The position numbers and the translations under genes are program-made. The notes beneath the pieces were generated by a model. It did not search any database. It had not been told where the DNA came from and worked only from the letters and a program-made list of their open reading frames with translations. 64,000 nt of DNA. Origin: Mercenaria mercenaria (Eukaryota; Mollusca; Bivalvia; Venerida; Veneridae). Below, one piece after another: positions 13,228 through 24,481 of the stretch. The first letter of the stretch is position 1; each line of letters opens with the position of its first letter. The DNA lies in NCBI RefSeq assembly GCF_021730395.1, contig NC_069367.1, forward strand, positions 3,470,501 through 3,534,500, given 5' to 3'.

Positions 13228-14263
13228 ACTTGCCAGCTTAAACTGTTAAAATGGCGGAAGTATGGAAAAATAATTCAGTTAAAAATAACTCAGACGATGC
13301 TGTTCCTGGGCGCAAAGAACAAATATCATGTCAGCCATGTTCAAAACAGGATTTACAAACAATGGCAGATGTGTTTTGTCCTGAATGTGACGAATTTCAA
13401 TGTAATACATGTTCAAAGGCACATACAGTTTATGCATTTATGAAAAATCACAAGTTAGTGAATGCATCAGAAGTGAAATCAAAACTAACTTCCTTTGATA
13501 TGAAAGGGATGGACCAATGTGAACAGCACAGTGAATTGTTAAAATTTTTCTGTGAAGACGAGAACCAGCTCTGCTGCAGTACATGTGCTATAGTGGATCA
13601 CCGGAAATGCCACAGCGTCGTAGAAGTACAGAAGATTGCCGGGAAGTCGCGTCCTGCTTGTTTCCAGATAAAGAGAAAATTGGAAGAAGTAAAATCAAAG
13701 GAAGAGAGAATTGTTAAAGACACAGAGTCATCGAAAGAGCAACTCAGTAAAGATATCAGAGCAATATTTGTGGAGATTAAAAGAATGAGAAGTGACATGA
13801 ATAAAATGTTCGATGACTTGGAAGAGTACGTTACCAAGGAAACTGATGTATTTCAGGCTGAAGTAGCTAATAAACTGGCAAAGAAACGATCCAGTGGCGA
13901 GAAACATATCGCTGATATTACAAAGTCACTGGAGATTATTGATACAGCTTTGGAGTATGGAACACTATCACAGCAGTTTATAATAGAAGAAAAGTTAAAG
14001 AAACAGGTCGCTGAACTTTGCAGGGGCATGGACAATGAATGTCAAATTTTGCAGGTTGCTACCGTTTCCTTTAGATTTGATGAAACATTAAAATTTCCCC
14101 CACTTCCTATTTCTGCTTGTGTTCCAGGAAAGCTAACATTAAATTACACCCTGCCTGAAGCAAAGACATATGTCGCACCTGTAGATCCGATCGTAACATT
14201 AACGGAGATTACTTCCATTGATCTGAAGCAGACTGGAGATGATGTCGAGGAACCGTATTACTC

Positions 14264-14686
14264 CAATCTGACTAAAGTACATCTCCTATTACGCTACGCA
14301 TAGGATCTGACAACGAGCTATTGGTGGCCTCGTTCTGACAACCCTTCCGCTAGCAAATCAAAAGCTACCTTACAACATCCTGCAAGCTTTAAAACGCCTT
14401 GGGTTTTGATATCAACAATTTTTATGACAAAAGATGTCAGACAGCCGATTAGCTCAGTCGGTAGGGCACTAGCTTTGTAAACGAGAGGTCCCGGGTTCGA
14501 ACCCTGGATTAACTGTAAATTTTTCTTACTCTTTGACATTCGAACAAGTTGTCTGATTGGTTCAAACAAAAATAGATTTGCGAAAATAAATATAGCAATA
14601 TTGGAAATCCAAAATATACAGAAGACGAATGTGAATGGGTCGTTCTCAGATCTTCGTTTAGAAGATCAAGTACTTTAGTCAGATTG
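14264..14686. mobile_element. MITE with tRNA-like core, inserted in a coding region
   Basis: Both ends carry the perfect terminal inverted repeat CAATCTGACTAAAGTAC. The target duplication CGTATTACTC (10 bp) lies at 14254-14263 and 14687-14696. The uninterrupted paralogue at 26118 has the empty site, so the boundaries are certain. A 9-10 bp duplication fits a Mutator-like origin better than hAT (8 bp) or Tc1 (TA). No transposase frame fits in 423 bp. A tRNA-like sequence sits at 14444-14515 (separate entry). Confidence 0.9.
14444..14515 (+). other. tRNA-Thr-like (UGU) sequence inside the MITE
   Basis: A box TAGCTCAGTCGG and B box GGTTCGAACCC are intact. The anticodon-loop position reads TTTGTAA, giving UGU (threonine). 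The anticodon stem has mismatches and the acceptor ends pair poorly, so I call it a tRNA-derived RNA polymerase III promoter and not a working tRNA gene. Spacing between the boxes is tRNA-like. Confidence 0.7.
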
Positions 14687-15623
14687 CGTATTACTCAGGA
14701 CTGGATTTTCTGCCGGATGGTAGACTTGTTGCCATGGATAATAGTAAAGGCAAGAAATGTTTGATTTATAATCAGAAGCTTGAGGAAGTAGGATCATATC
14801 GGTTTTTGTATCATCCACAGAGTGTAGTTGCTATATCTGAGGACGAAGTGGCGATGACAAAAGATGATCAATACGAGATAGATTTTCTACGTGTCAGTAA
14901 ATCTAATGAAATAGCTTTGATCAGGACATGTAAAGTATCGACAAATTATGACTCTATATGTCTGAAGGATGAAAGCTACTTTGTTGTTGGAACTATCGAT
15001 GATACAAGATCAGTTCGTATTGTATCAATGGCAGGAGAAGAGAAAGATTTCAGCGTCAGCTTTCCCAATAAGAAATATTATTTACGCGCTAGTGCGTGCA
15101 GTTATATAAGGAATACTGAGAAGATAATACTAACCGATCAGCTAGAGCACACTGTTTATATATATGACGTTGCGACCAACACCAGAATCGTTGTCAAGGG
15201 CGACCAGATCAAAAGACCATGTGGTGTAGCAGTAGGTCCATCCGACTGTATACTGGTTTGCAGTATGGGAACAAACTCGATTGTACAGATCTGTCAAAGA
15301 GGCCGGATCTTGTCATCGTTTAAGTTAGATATGATATTTCCATTCAGAGTCTGTGTTTCAAAGGATCAATCTATTCTTGCTGTAACAAATTGCGGTTTGG
15401 GACATATGAAATTACAGTTGTTTAAACTTACAGGCTCTAGGTGATTTTATTATTATTGTAATCATTTAATAACCAGAAGGATTACTAAAAGATATTCTAT
15501 ATTTTTGACAGAAAAATGTTATGATATGCATTTCATGTTGTTTTTTTTCAATATCTAACAATTCAGCTAGCTCTTTGAAAACTGCACTTAGCTACTGTTT
15601 ATCTGAATGATGTTGATTGTTTT

Positions 15624-16113
15624 AAGGTATAGGTCCATGTTTCGGAGAAAAATGTTCGAACGTCAACAAATCATAGAAAGAAAGCATCGTTTAACATGAA
15701 AATATAACAGCATATAAAACATTTATATTATTGTACAAAACCATTGTCAATTTATTCATATATGTATTGAATTCCGGAAAGGGGCTACATGAAAGGGTCA
15801 CACTTCTGGACAGTACATCGCCTTTAAAAACTCACCTTTTTTTATAAAAAAGCAGTTACATGTCTTCGTTTTTATGCATTTGCAACATCATGCAAGTGTT
15901 AAACCTTTACATAACTAGGAAAAACATCGTTTCTGACAATTGTTTTCATTTATTTCTTTACAAATGGCATTCTTATTTAAAGGGGGGCAACTCATTTAGA
16001 ATATTGTAAGTATCCAACTCCGTGGGACAGAGCGTATTGGACAGATAAGTTGTGTGTCGAGATGCTGTATATTCGCTAAAAAATCTGTTGTTTTGTGATA
16101 TACTGCTAAACCT
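15624..16113. repeat. Dispersed repeat, copy 1 of a local tandem pair
   Basis: Begins AAGGTATAGGTCCATGTTTC and is closely matched by 16371-16868 in the same orientation, through ATTGAATTCCGGAAAGGG and AAAGGGGGGCAACTCATTTA to ATATACTGCTAAACCTTAA. A third, inverted copy lies near 40190-40440. No coding. Confidence 0.8.
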
Positions 16114-16370
16114 TAAGACATATGATAAACCAAAATTCAATTTGAAAAATATCAACAATCGCTTTAATTGTCTATGTTAACATATAATTAACATATACAT
16201 GTATGCGTATACAAGTTATTTGTGTAATGTTCAAAACAGTACACATCTAATGCATGTATAGCTAAGCGCAGTATAGATGTGTACTACCGCTAACCAACTA
16301 GACAATTTTTTTATATTTAAAGTAAGTGAAATAAGGTAATTGTATGAAACGTACACATCGTATTATATTA

Positions 16371-16868
16371 AGGTATAGGTCCATGTTTCGGACAAAGAAG
16401 TTCAAACGTCATCAAATCATAGAAAGAAAGCATTGTTTTACATGAAAATTTAACAGCGTATAAAACATTTATGTTATTCTACAAAACCATTGTCAATTTA
16501 CATATATTTATTGAATTCCGGAAAGGGACTGCATGAAGGGGCCACACTTCTGGATAGTTCAGCGCCTTTAAAAACTCACCATTTTTTAAAAGCTGTTACA
16601 TGTCTTCGTTTTGATGCATTTACAACATCGTGCGAGAGTTTAAACTTCATATAACTAGGTAAAACTTCGTTTCTGACAATTGTTTACATTTATTTCTTTA
16701 CAAATGGCATTCTTATTTAAAGGGGGGCAACTCATTTAGAATATTTTAAGTATCCAACTCTGTGGGACAGAACAGTAAAACATGTATTGGACAGACAAGT
16801 TGTGTGTCAAGATGTTGTTCATTTACTAAATAAATCTGTTGTTTTATGATATACTGCTAAACCTTAAA
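16371..16868. repeat. Dispersed repeat, copy 2 of the tandem pair
   Basis: Direct duplicate of 15624-16113 with scattered substitutions and small indels. The ~250 bp spacer between the copies contains no gene. Confidence 0.8.
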
Positions 16869-17167
16869 AAAGTCTACACTGTTTTTCCATGTTCATTAGA
16901 TTGAGAAGTAAAAAGCAGACAGTGTGAAATTATTGATTGTTTGTTTATTTTACCTGAGTTTACATTAAATCCATCTTTACCGTATATCCTAAATGAATGC
17001 TTGAAAAGTGCAAAAATGCATAACTGGAATATAATTCGCGGATAAACTCTCCCAAAACTAAATTCGTTTCTTAGTCTGATTGTTGTACAGTCCAGCTTAT
17101 GGACGGTCACCCGGAGGCCGAAGGCTCCTTCCCGGAGATCATAACCCTACCTTCTCACATCCTTCCA

Positions 17168-17334
17168 TTGACTACCCGCTGTGATTTGACCGATATTTAT
17201 CTTATTGAAATTGTTTATATATAAGTTTTCCCCAAATAACCCAAAATTTAAATGCTTTTTGAAAATATTCCAAATTCAGAATTTTAATCAATTTCAATAA
17301 GATAAATATCAGTTAAATCACGACGGGTAGTCAA
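17168..17334. mobile_element. Fold-back MITE (~43-bp arms)
   Basis: The left arm (TTGACTACCCGCTGTGATTT, continuing to CTTATTGAAATT) is the inverted complement of the right arm ending CACGACGGGTAGTCAA with few mismatches, separated by an AT-rich ~75-bp loop. Typical of a miniature inverted-repeat element. No target duplication could be defined with certainty. Confidence 0.8.
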
Positions 17335-17394
17335 CACGGCGGCCGTTCGTTCAGCCGCAGAGTACCTCTACCGTAAGAACAGTTAAAACAAATT

Positions 17395-17562
17395 ATACCT
17401 CAACCCCTGCAATTGGCTGGTACCCATATACAGCTGAGTCGACTTAGGTTATCGTGCTAAAGTACCTTGCCCAAGGACACACCGCAATGGGAGTAGCCAG
17501 GAATCAAATCTTGGCCTTCATCTCCGTAGCATCTTAGCCCTCTCGACCAATGCGTCCACATA
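17395..17562 (-). mobile_element. tRNA-type SINE copy, diverged
   Basis: On the minus strand: a tRNA-like head beginning GGACGCATTGGTCGAGAGGG, a degenerate B box in ATTTGATTCCTGG, then the body motif TGTGTCCTTGGGCAAGG, a conserved SINE box seen widely in aquatic animals. The 3' end is not clear. Confidence 0.6.
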
Positions 17563-17569
17563 GTGCTGT

Positions 17570-18980
17570 ATCGTGATGCACATCATTTTTCTTTGTGTAG
17601 GAGTAAGAATATTAAACACAACAAATAAAATTATAGTACGACAGCCCCTTAAAATATATTGAACTGTCGATTTCCCGCCTTGGCGGATCGATATTACATA
17701 GGAATTTTATATAAAAATCTTATGATAAAGTCAGAAAATCTCGCTTGTGGACAATATAAGCTTGAGTAATTAAATGTTCCCAGATTTTATGTTCACTCTT
17801 TGCGACAACGTTTCGGCCAAGCGCATTTTACAAGTCACATGCACAAGTCTTCGATAACATATTTTGCAATTATTTTGGCTACAAATACATAAGATAAGTA
17901 ACATAATATGTAATCACAGAAGTGACGTCAACGTAAGCAATATAGTCGACGTACACCCGCCAACAATCTGACTTAAGTTCTCGACCTTCCTAAAAGTTAG
18001 ATATGAAAACAGCCTGTTCAAATTCATCGTCTGTATAATCGGAATTCCGATGTTGCTATTTTTGTTTCCAACAATCCGTTTTTATTTGAACCAATCAGAC
18101 GACTCGTTTTAACTAGCGTTTGGCTAAAAGGGACTCAGACTTACTATTAATATTTTTTCTTCAGGATAAAGGTTTCGTCATATTATGAACATAAGAACAT
18201 GAGATTTTGTTTCTACAATTATCTTTAAGAAGGTAAAAGGGAATCGTACCCGGGCCGCTGTGGCAATAAACTTTTTCCTGCGTACTTGACCAATACAGAA
18301 GAACGGTTGAATATAAGGATTGATAATTAAGGCAGTTTACCTCAGGTATCCCTTACAAACGCTTTTCAATTAGGAATGGAAACACAGGACAAACAACTAA
18401 TTCTCGTGTGTTTATATAAGCTTACTTATTAGAATTATAAACCCGTACGTGATAATCACATGTCGAAAACTGGAATCCCAGGTTAAATATAGATTTTTCT
18501 AAACTTCTGCTTTCACTTTTTCTTTGAAATAGCGTTATTTTCCTTGGAAAGAAGACCACGAAACATTGTCAGATTGTAGAGCTAAAAACTGGTACAGAAA
18601 CAGCTTACTAGTATATCTGGTATAAGGTTGACACTTTATCCTTCAAAAAACACTCGTCGCAAAACGCCGTCTATTCTGTATGGATGACAAAATACTGCTA
18701 GTGTTTACATATTTAATCGGCGGGTCATTCCAATGACAGTTCGTAATAACTTGGGAGGATGCATAATTGAAAGACGTCATTCGCTCAAAAATTCAAGACG
18801 GAAGCTATGTACACAACATTAACTCGAAAAACAACTTAATCCAAGCGTTCAACACAATTGCTTGTCCAAGGAATATGAGAATAGACCCGAGCTTGATTTT
18901 GCGCACAGAAATATACCAACAGAACCTTGACACTGACGATATCATCAGCGGTTATAATAAAAATACTCTCTATAAAAATC
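17570..18980. other. Intergenic, no gene recognised
   Basis: No coding signal. A weak tRNA-B-box-like string (minus strand GGGTACGATTCCC near 18245) may be a decayed SINE head. Confidence 0.45.
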
Positions 18981-18984
18981 AACT

Positions 18985-19060
18985 GCCGCGTTGGCCATGA
19001 CAGCTCTTTATTTGTCAGGGCCGCGGGTTCGCTCACTGCTGAGAACATCCTTTTCCTTTT
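18985..19060 (+). mobile_element. Possible tRNA-derived SINE head
   Basis: Reads CCGCGTTGGCCATGACAGC, then TTATTTGTCAGGGCCGCGGG and TTCGCTCACTGCTGAG, matching the layout of a tRNA-like SINE head with a degenerate B box. The body is not identified, so the call is tentative. A G-rich stretch follows at 19080-19140. Confidence 0.4.
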
Positions 19061-20380
19061 GAAAACGGTGTTTTTGTTCTTGTGGGTTGGCATGGGCGGA
19101 TTGGCAGGTTTGGGGTGGAAGGGGGAGGGTTGGGCGCTAACCCCCAAGTGTGTGTGTGTATTAGTTCTCAAGACTGGATCGAGCAACGTTTGCTCTGTCC
19201 GATAAGTCAAAGTCTTAAGCGGCAACGTGGTAATTATCATGATGCAAATATGGTAAATATTCATGGAACAGTAATCATATCTTAAATAACATTTAGTTTT
19301 TCGAAAAAAAAAAACAACGAAATCGCAATACACTTCCTGAAGATATTTTCTTCTGTTAACTAGTGTTTACTGGATCATCAATATTGGGCACGCACTTTTC
19401 ATTTGCATTATTGAACGTTCGCCTAACGGAGGCAATCGGTACTTACAGCGAAAATAAAAATAAACGTAACTCTGTATGAGACTAGTAGAATTTTTAGGTC
19501 GTAGGTAGTCAACCTATTGTTGAGTTCTAAAAACATCATGTACACGACCGAACAATAATTGTATGCACTATGTCTCTGATTTTGAGAAATAATGGGACTT
19601 TATTTCAGGATTCACCTTAAATTAACTGATGTGAAAAATAGTAATTTTGTATCGGATTCTATATCCTATATCTGATTATTTTCATGCCTGTTATACATGT
19701 ATAGGGGAGCAACCATCTTGTAATCGATGAACGTCGATTAATATTTCTGGTAAAATCAAACAAATCCTCATATAAAATTATTTTTTGAACGAACTTTCTC
19801 AAAGTTTAACATGTTAAACTATTTTCACGAAATTATACCGACAACGGGCGGCAAACTAGTTTGTTTACAAAGCTAAGCTTGTATATATCTATACATTTGT
19901 AGGCCTATAATGTTTAAAGAAGAAAGACCACTCTGCAGATCATAAGATTTACGTACTGTGTCTACACAGTCACTTCCCTTGTACAGTCAGGTCCTCGGCA
20001 CGGCAGTCATTGCCAAAAGCTGAAGATAAAAGTTTTTTTTCTGCATTACTAATAAGATAATTGTATCATAGCTTGGTGTTTTCTCTTAACAAAATTGATG
20101 CGAGTAAATCGTATACACCAAGGGCATTCCATTCCATTCCAGGTTATGGGTAACGGAGGTTTATGGTTAAGTGAAGGTAGAGTGCGTAACTAACAGTTCG
20201 GGTATCTGATACCCGCACGGTTACTTACCGCACTGTTCAGTTTTGGTCAAATATCAAGCTGAAATGAAAATGTTCTTTTATTTCAAAAAGAATAAAACAT
20301 CATTTTTCTCTAGTAAAATTAATGTAGATTTAATTTATATGGATCTGTTTTAAGATGTTAAATCCAGTAAATTGTTAAGT
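19060..20380. other. Intergenic, no gene recognised
   Basis: G/T-rich near 19080-19160, otherwise AT-rich and featureless. Short frames overlap on both strands with no family resemblance. Confidence 0.5.
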
Positions 20381-20385
20381 TCGAG

Positions 20386-22708
20386 TCACTGAAAAAGTGT
20401 ATCTTTACGCTGAACATTAGAAGTTAAATGTACAGCCACTAAATTAAGCACACCAGAGCGCGATGTAATGTCTTCAAATGGCGTACTAATGCATTTATTT
20501 TGGGTAATGTTCTCTTCCTTGTCCAGTTGTGGGCATTTAGGCCCACTGACGTCATTTTCAGTGTTATTTGGATCAAGAATTCTAGATACCATTTTACGAA
20601 TTCTATTTGAAGTCTGTTTGTACTTTCTAACTGCTGTCGTGGACCTATGACCAGTCCGACTCATAATTTCCTGTTCATCGATCCCTGATTCATATAGACT
20701 AGTCGCACAAGTTCGCTTGCCGCTGTGTTTTGAGTAGTTCCCTTTTTAGCCGCCTTTTTCGGCGATTTGCTTCATAAATTTGCCAACTGTATAGATACCA
20801 ACAGGCTGGTTCCCATAACGTATCATATTGCCTGGTAAAGGTCTTCTGTAGAAATCTCCGTCTCCAAGAGAATTCAAGTACGTCTCAGAATGGGTTACCA
20901 TACATCTTGGACCTGAGAAAATAAAAGTGAAACAATGTAGCTTCATTTTTGAAAAACTACAGATCAAATGACATGGACATTAACATTACTAGATCTATTT
21001 ATTTCTTTTAACCATTCTTAGATAGATTTATTATCTAAACTTAACAGCGAGGACTTAGATATACTAAAATCACGGCGCACAGACTCACCATCTAGAATAA
21101 ACAGACAAAGTTTGCAGAGATATTGAAGTTTGCTATCCAATCAGGACTGATTTTTCAACATTTGAAAAATATATGTCTTATAAAATATTTTTGATGGAAT
21201 TAACTTCCTGGGGTACATGTATACTGACATGACATAGCGTACGTGGCCTTTATAAACAGGTACACTGTGAAACAGTTATTGGTCATATCATATTTTATAG
21301 CTTCACTCGCAATAAATTCAATAAAATGTGTTATTTGAACAATCTACTTAGCATACAGTAACACGGGCGTAGCCTTAATAGAAGGGTTCTGGAAGGGTAT
21401 ACTTCCTCCTTCACATGGCAAATTTTGAATTTTATAATAAAATTAACACAATTTTGGTGCGTTTTGGCTCGAAATGTTTCTATTAAACATGTGCGTAATG
21501 GGCGCTAGGCCCTGGAGTAATTTTGTCTCCCTTCGATGAGTGTTATTTGGTACATGTTTATTATACAGACCCGTAGGAACAGGGGGTCATTTGCCACTCC
21601 CTTCCCCGCTCTGGCCAAAATCGACGATTTTTCTTGACTTTACATTGCAAATTTACGAAATATTGGCTGTGCCCCCAATACAAAAACGCTTCCTATGGGC
21701 CATACGCCAATTTATTCGTGCTTTTAAACCAATTCATAAGAAAAATAATGGTTTAGAGTAGTGTTTGATTTCCTTGTTGGCTAGAGACATCTGTCCAAGT
21801 CCACCCTTGTAAGTTTTGGACCCTTGACCAATAAACTTAATGTATCGTCCCTCTGCGTCTTCACCAATTTCAAACTGGTTACATTGCAGATTTCGGTGTT
21901 CGTCTCGACCACATAATCCAAATAATTTACAGGCATAAAAGAATACAGTTAGTTGCAAAGATTTTGCATCTTTCATACCGAACACACCTTTTATCCACAA
22001 CATGTTTTCATCTTCGTCAGACACAGGATCAGTCCCTGTTCCAAAAGATGCTGCATTTTGCTATCAAGCACGGTATAAAATTCTGCAAATACGGGATCCT
22101 TTTTATCTAAAAAGTTCATACTGTGCACACCGCACTCACGCAAATGTCTCAATAGTCCACACATGATTAGGTAAAGTGTTTTCGGTGGATAATTTCCCCC
22201 TTTTAGATTTTTTTATTTCCATCACAAAACACGTTAGCCAATACGACAGCACCGATTTTTCCATTGTATGAATTTCGGGTATATTATCAAAGTGTCTGTA
22301 TTTTCGCCATGTATCAAATATGTTTACTGCCCATTTAGTGTTTTTTGCCGTATTTTTATTGCGTCTGGACGACATGAGTTCTTGTATTTCCTCATCCGTT
22401 GCCGGTTTCCCAAACCGTTCATCATTTAAATTTGAAAAATTGTCACAATTATTTTTTTCAGGTTTAGACATCTGTTGTTTAATTTCACTTTTAGTTTGTA
22501 CGTTTGTCTCCAAATCTGACTTCACAGGGTCCGTAAGGAAGTCCGACCCAAGATCAAAAGAAACGTCACTCTCAAACATATTATCTGGCTCCAGTGGAAT
22601 TTGTGATAGAAACACGTTTTCACTACTATTGTCCAGTAATTCATAATAATTTCTTTCCGCATCGTCCGCAACCTGACTTAAAATTAAATCAAGACCATCA
22701 GACTCCAT
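20386..22708 (-). pseudogene. Crypton-type tyrosine recombinase relic (DUF3504-like)
   Basis: Minus-strand homology to the Crypton tyrosine-recombinase family (also seen in KIAA1958/QRICH1-type host genes). The N-terminal 190 residues include NTKWAVNIFDTWRKYR, the core-binding segment. The middle part (22024-21734) has LFGLCGRDEHRNL, where family members usually carry the first catalytic Arg (GLR); here it is Cys. The C-terminal part has HSGKRTCAT, TGHRS and RKY, the His/Arg/Tyr catalytic set. Coding shifts frame near 22170 and again near 22045, an in-frame TAA sits at ~20746, and ~770 bp (20968-21733) separates the middle from the C-terminal part. The right side of that gap has a good splice acceptor (TTTTATTTTCTCAG), but I found no donor. 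Most likely a dead Crypton or a dead domesticated copy. Confidence 0.8.
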
Positions 22709-22709
22709 A

Positions 22710-24480
22710 TTAAATTCACAAGAAACCAGGTTTTCTTTTTATTAGATGTAATTGAATTTAACGATGTTCGTCTCATGAAGGCACGAACTGAAATTACCGC
22801 TGCGCAACAGGTGAAAAGGGAAACTTTTGACGACTGTTATCAGCAATGTTCAAGGAATGGTTATTTTTTTCCGGGGTTTACAAATTGTGCAACAGAAGAG
22901 TATGCTGTTTTGATTATTTGCATAAACATAAGGTATACCTGCCAATATTGATTTTCATTCGCTACGATACAAAACAGATAGAGAATTAAAACACTCGGGT
23001 ATCTCAGATGCCGGAAATGGATCATCCAGTTGTGCCACGTTACGATTACATGAAAGAAGCGTTAGTGATTAATGTTCCTAACAGTGTAAAGAAGCTATTC
23101 ATTATTAAAATGACGGGAACAAAATGATCTTTGAAGTATAAATATTGCAGACTTTTGAACAGCTGACAGTTTAGTTGACCTGTTTTGATTTTTAAAGTTA
23201 TAGTTTCGGTAACTGTTGCGCTGTCAAGGTGACACTAAACATGATTCTTTTTTTTTTTTTTTTTTTTTTTTGGATGCCACTTTCCCGTTCTGGCCATTTT
23301 GGACTACAGCAAGTGCTTTTCATTTGTAATTGTCTAGCTGAGATTATTTTCCATTGTGTTTTATTGCTGGAATTTAACTAGATATACTGGCACAAAATTA
23401 GACATTTAGTTTTTTAAAATTGTGACGATGTGACGACTTTTCATTTAAACTAGGAAAGCGTTTTGATTTCTGTCTTACCTCTGTCAACAAAAAGATGTGT
23501 GTTTTTACGCTTTAGCTACTAACATTTGAATTAGTCTAAATATTAGGACGTTTCTGGACAGCGTGATAACTTTGACTATCGCTGTCCTGTCGCGTTTAAG
23601 GGATGACAAATACATCAGATCGTAAAATAAGTCATCCCGATAAGCCAAATAAATAAGGCTACAGTTGAAAGGTAACACCTAAATGATTGAAGGCGGAGGG
23701 AAGGGGGTGGGGAGTCTGTGGCTGAAATGTAATGAAAATGGGTTAATTTTAGATAAATATTTGATCGACTTTTACCTAATATGTATTGTGAAAAGTACCG
23801 AGTACTGTTTTTTTACATCGGCGTTTCAGAGATATAGAGCATTGAAATAATGAAACATATATGCAAGTCCTGGTGGATTTGATAGAATTTTATCACAGAT
23901 GTGGAGCGTCAGAAAACTAGTAAGCCGAATCATCAGTCCGAGATTTCAAAATAAAAGACGATCTTAACGCATGCTTAATAGAAAAATGCTGAGCGGGCTT
24001 CAGATTGGTGACTCTCATACTTGTGAAATAGTGAAAACGGAGCTATTTTTCATACATACCACTAAACGTATACACGATCGATCTACTTTTTCTAAGTTAA
24101 TGTGTGAATTCTTACTAAAATTGTTTTGATTGCAAGTTTAGGATATCTTAGTTTATCACGTTTACACAGTCAATGTTGTCACCCCTAACACACAAACGTT
24201 GATTTTTAAAAATAAAAATTCAGGCCGCCAGTGAGGGCGTAGATCTAAGTCCATTTATTTTCCTTTCTGTTGGCGTGATAGGATCTCGTACAAAACTGAT
24301 AAAGCCTATATCAAAACAATCACTTGTAATAAATATTAGTCTGGATTACCTGCCCCTTCACTGTCGATAGTACGACGGGAACCAGACTAAATTAATATTA
24401 ACTTTTGAATATTTGAGTGTTCGTCTTTAAACTAGTTTATTTATGTTAATCATGTATAAAACTTAAACCGTATTAAGTTA
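22710..24480. other. Intergenic, no gene recognised
   Basis: Contains a T-tract at ~23250-23271. No open frame or repeat I can name. Confidence 0.5.
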
Positions 24481-24481
24481 A

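Larger units (their letters stand above)
13251..15444 (+). pseudogene. TRIM-like B-box/coiled-coil/propeller gene split by a MITE
   Basis: Paralogue of the whole gene at 26118-27869, with the same architecture: a B-box-like zinc site from about residue 31, a second B-box (CEQH..C..C..C..H), a coiled coil, then an NHL-like propeller. There is no RING, so E3 ligase activity is not predicted; such proteins usually act as scaffolds or RNA-binding regulators in the cytoplasm. The frame is open from 13251 until it enters a 423-bp MITE (14264-14686) in the linker before the propeller and stops at 14303 inside it. After the MITE the homologous propeller frame resumes (DFLPDGRL) and stays open to 15444. 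Insert plus duplicated target adds a length not divisible by three, so the downstream frame is shifted. The MITE is the only lesion I see. A C-terminally truncated ~350-residue protein could still be made. Confidence 0.85.

Noticed and set aside
14444-14515. Functional tRNA-Thr gene
   Set aside because: Boxes A and B are good, but the anticodon stem is mismatched, the acceptor ends pair poorly and it lies in a MITE.
18836-19333. 165-codon minus-strand frame
   Set aside because: No domain resemblance. It overlaps a SINE-like head and a G-rich tract, and competing frames exist on the other strand.
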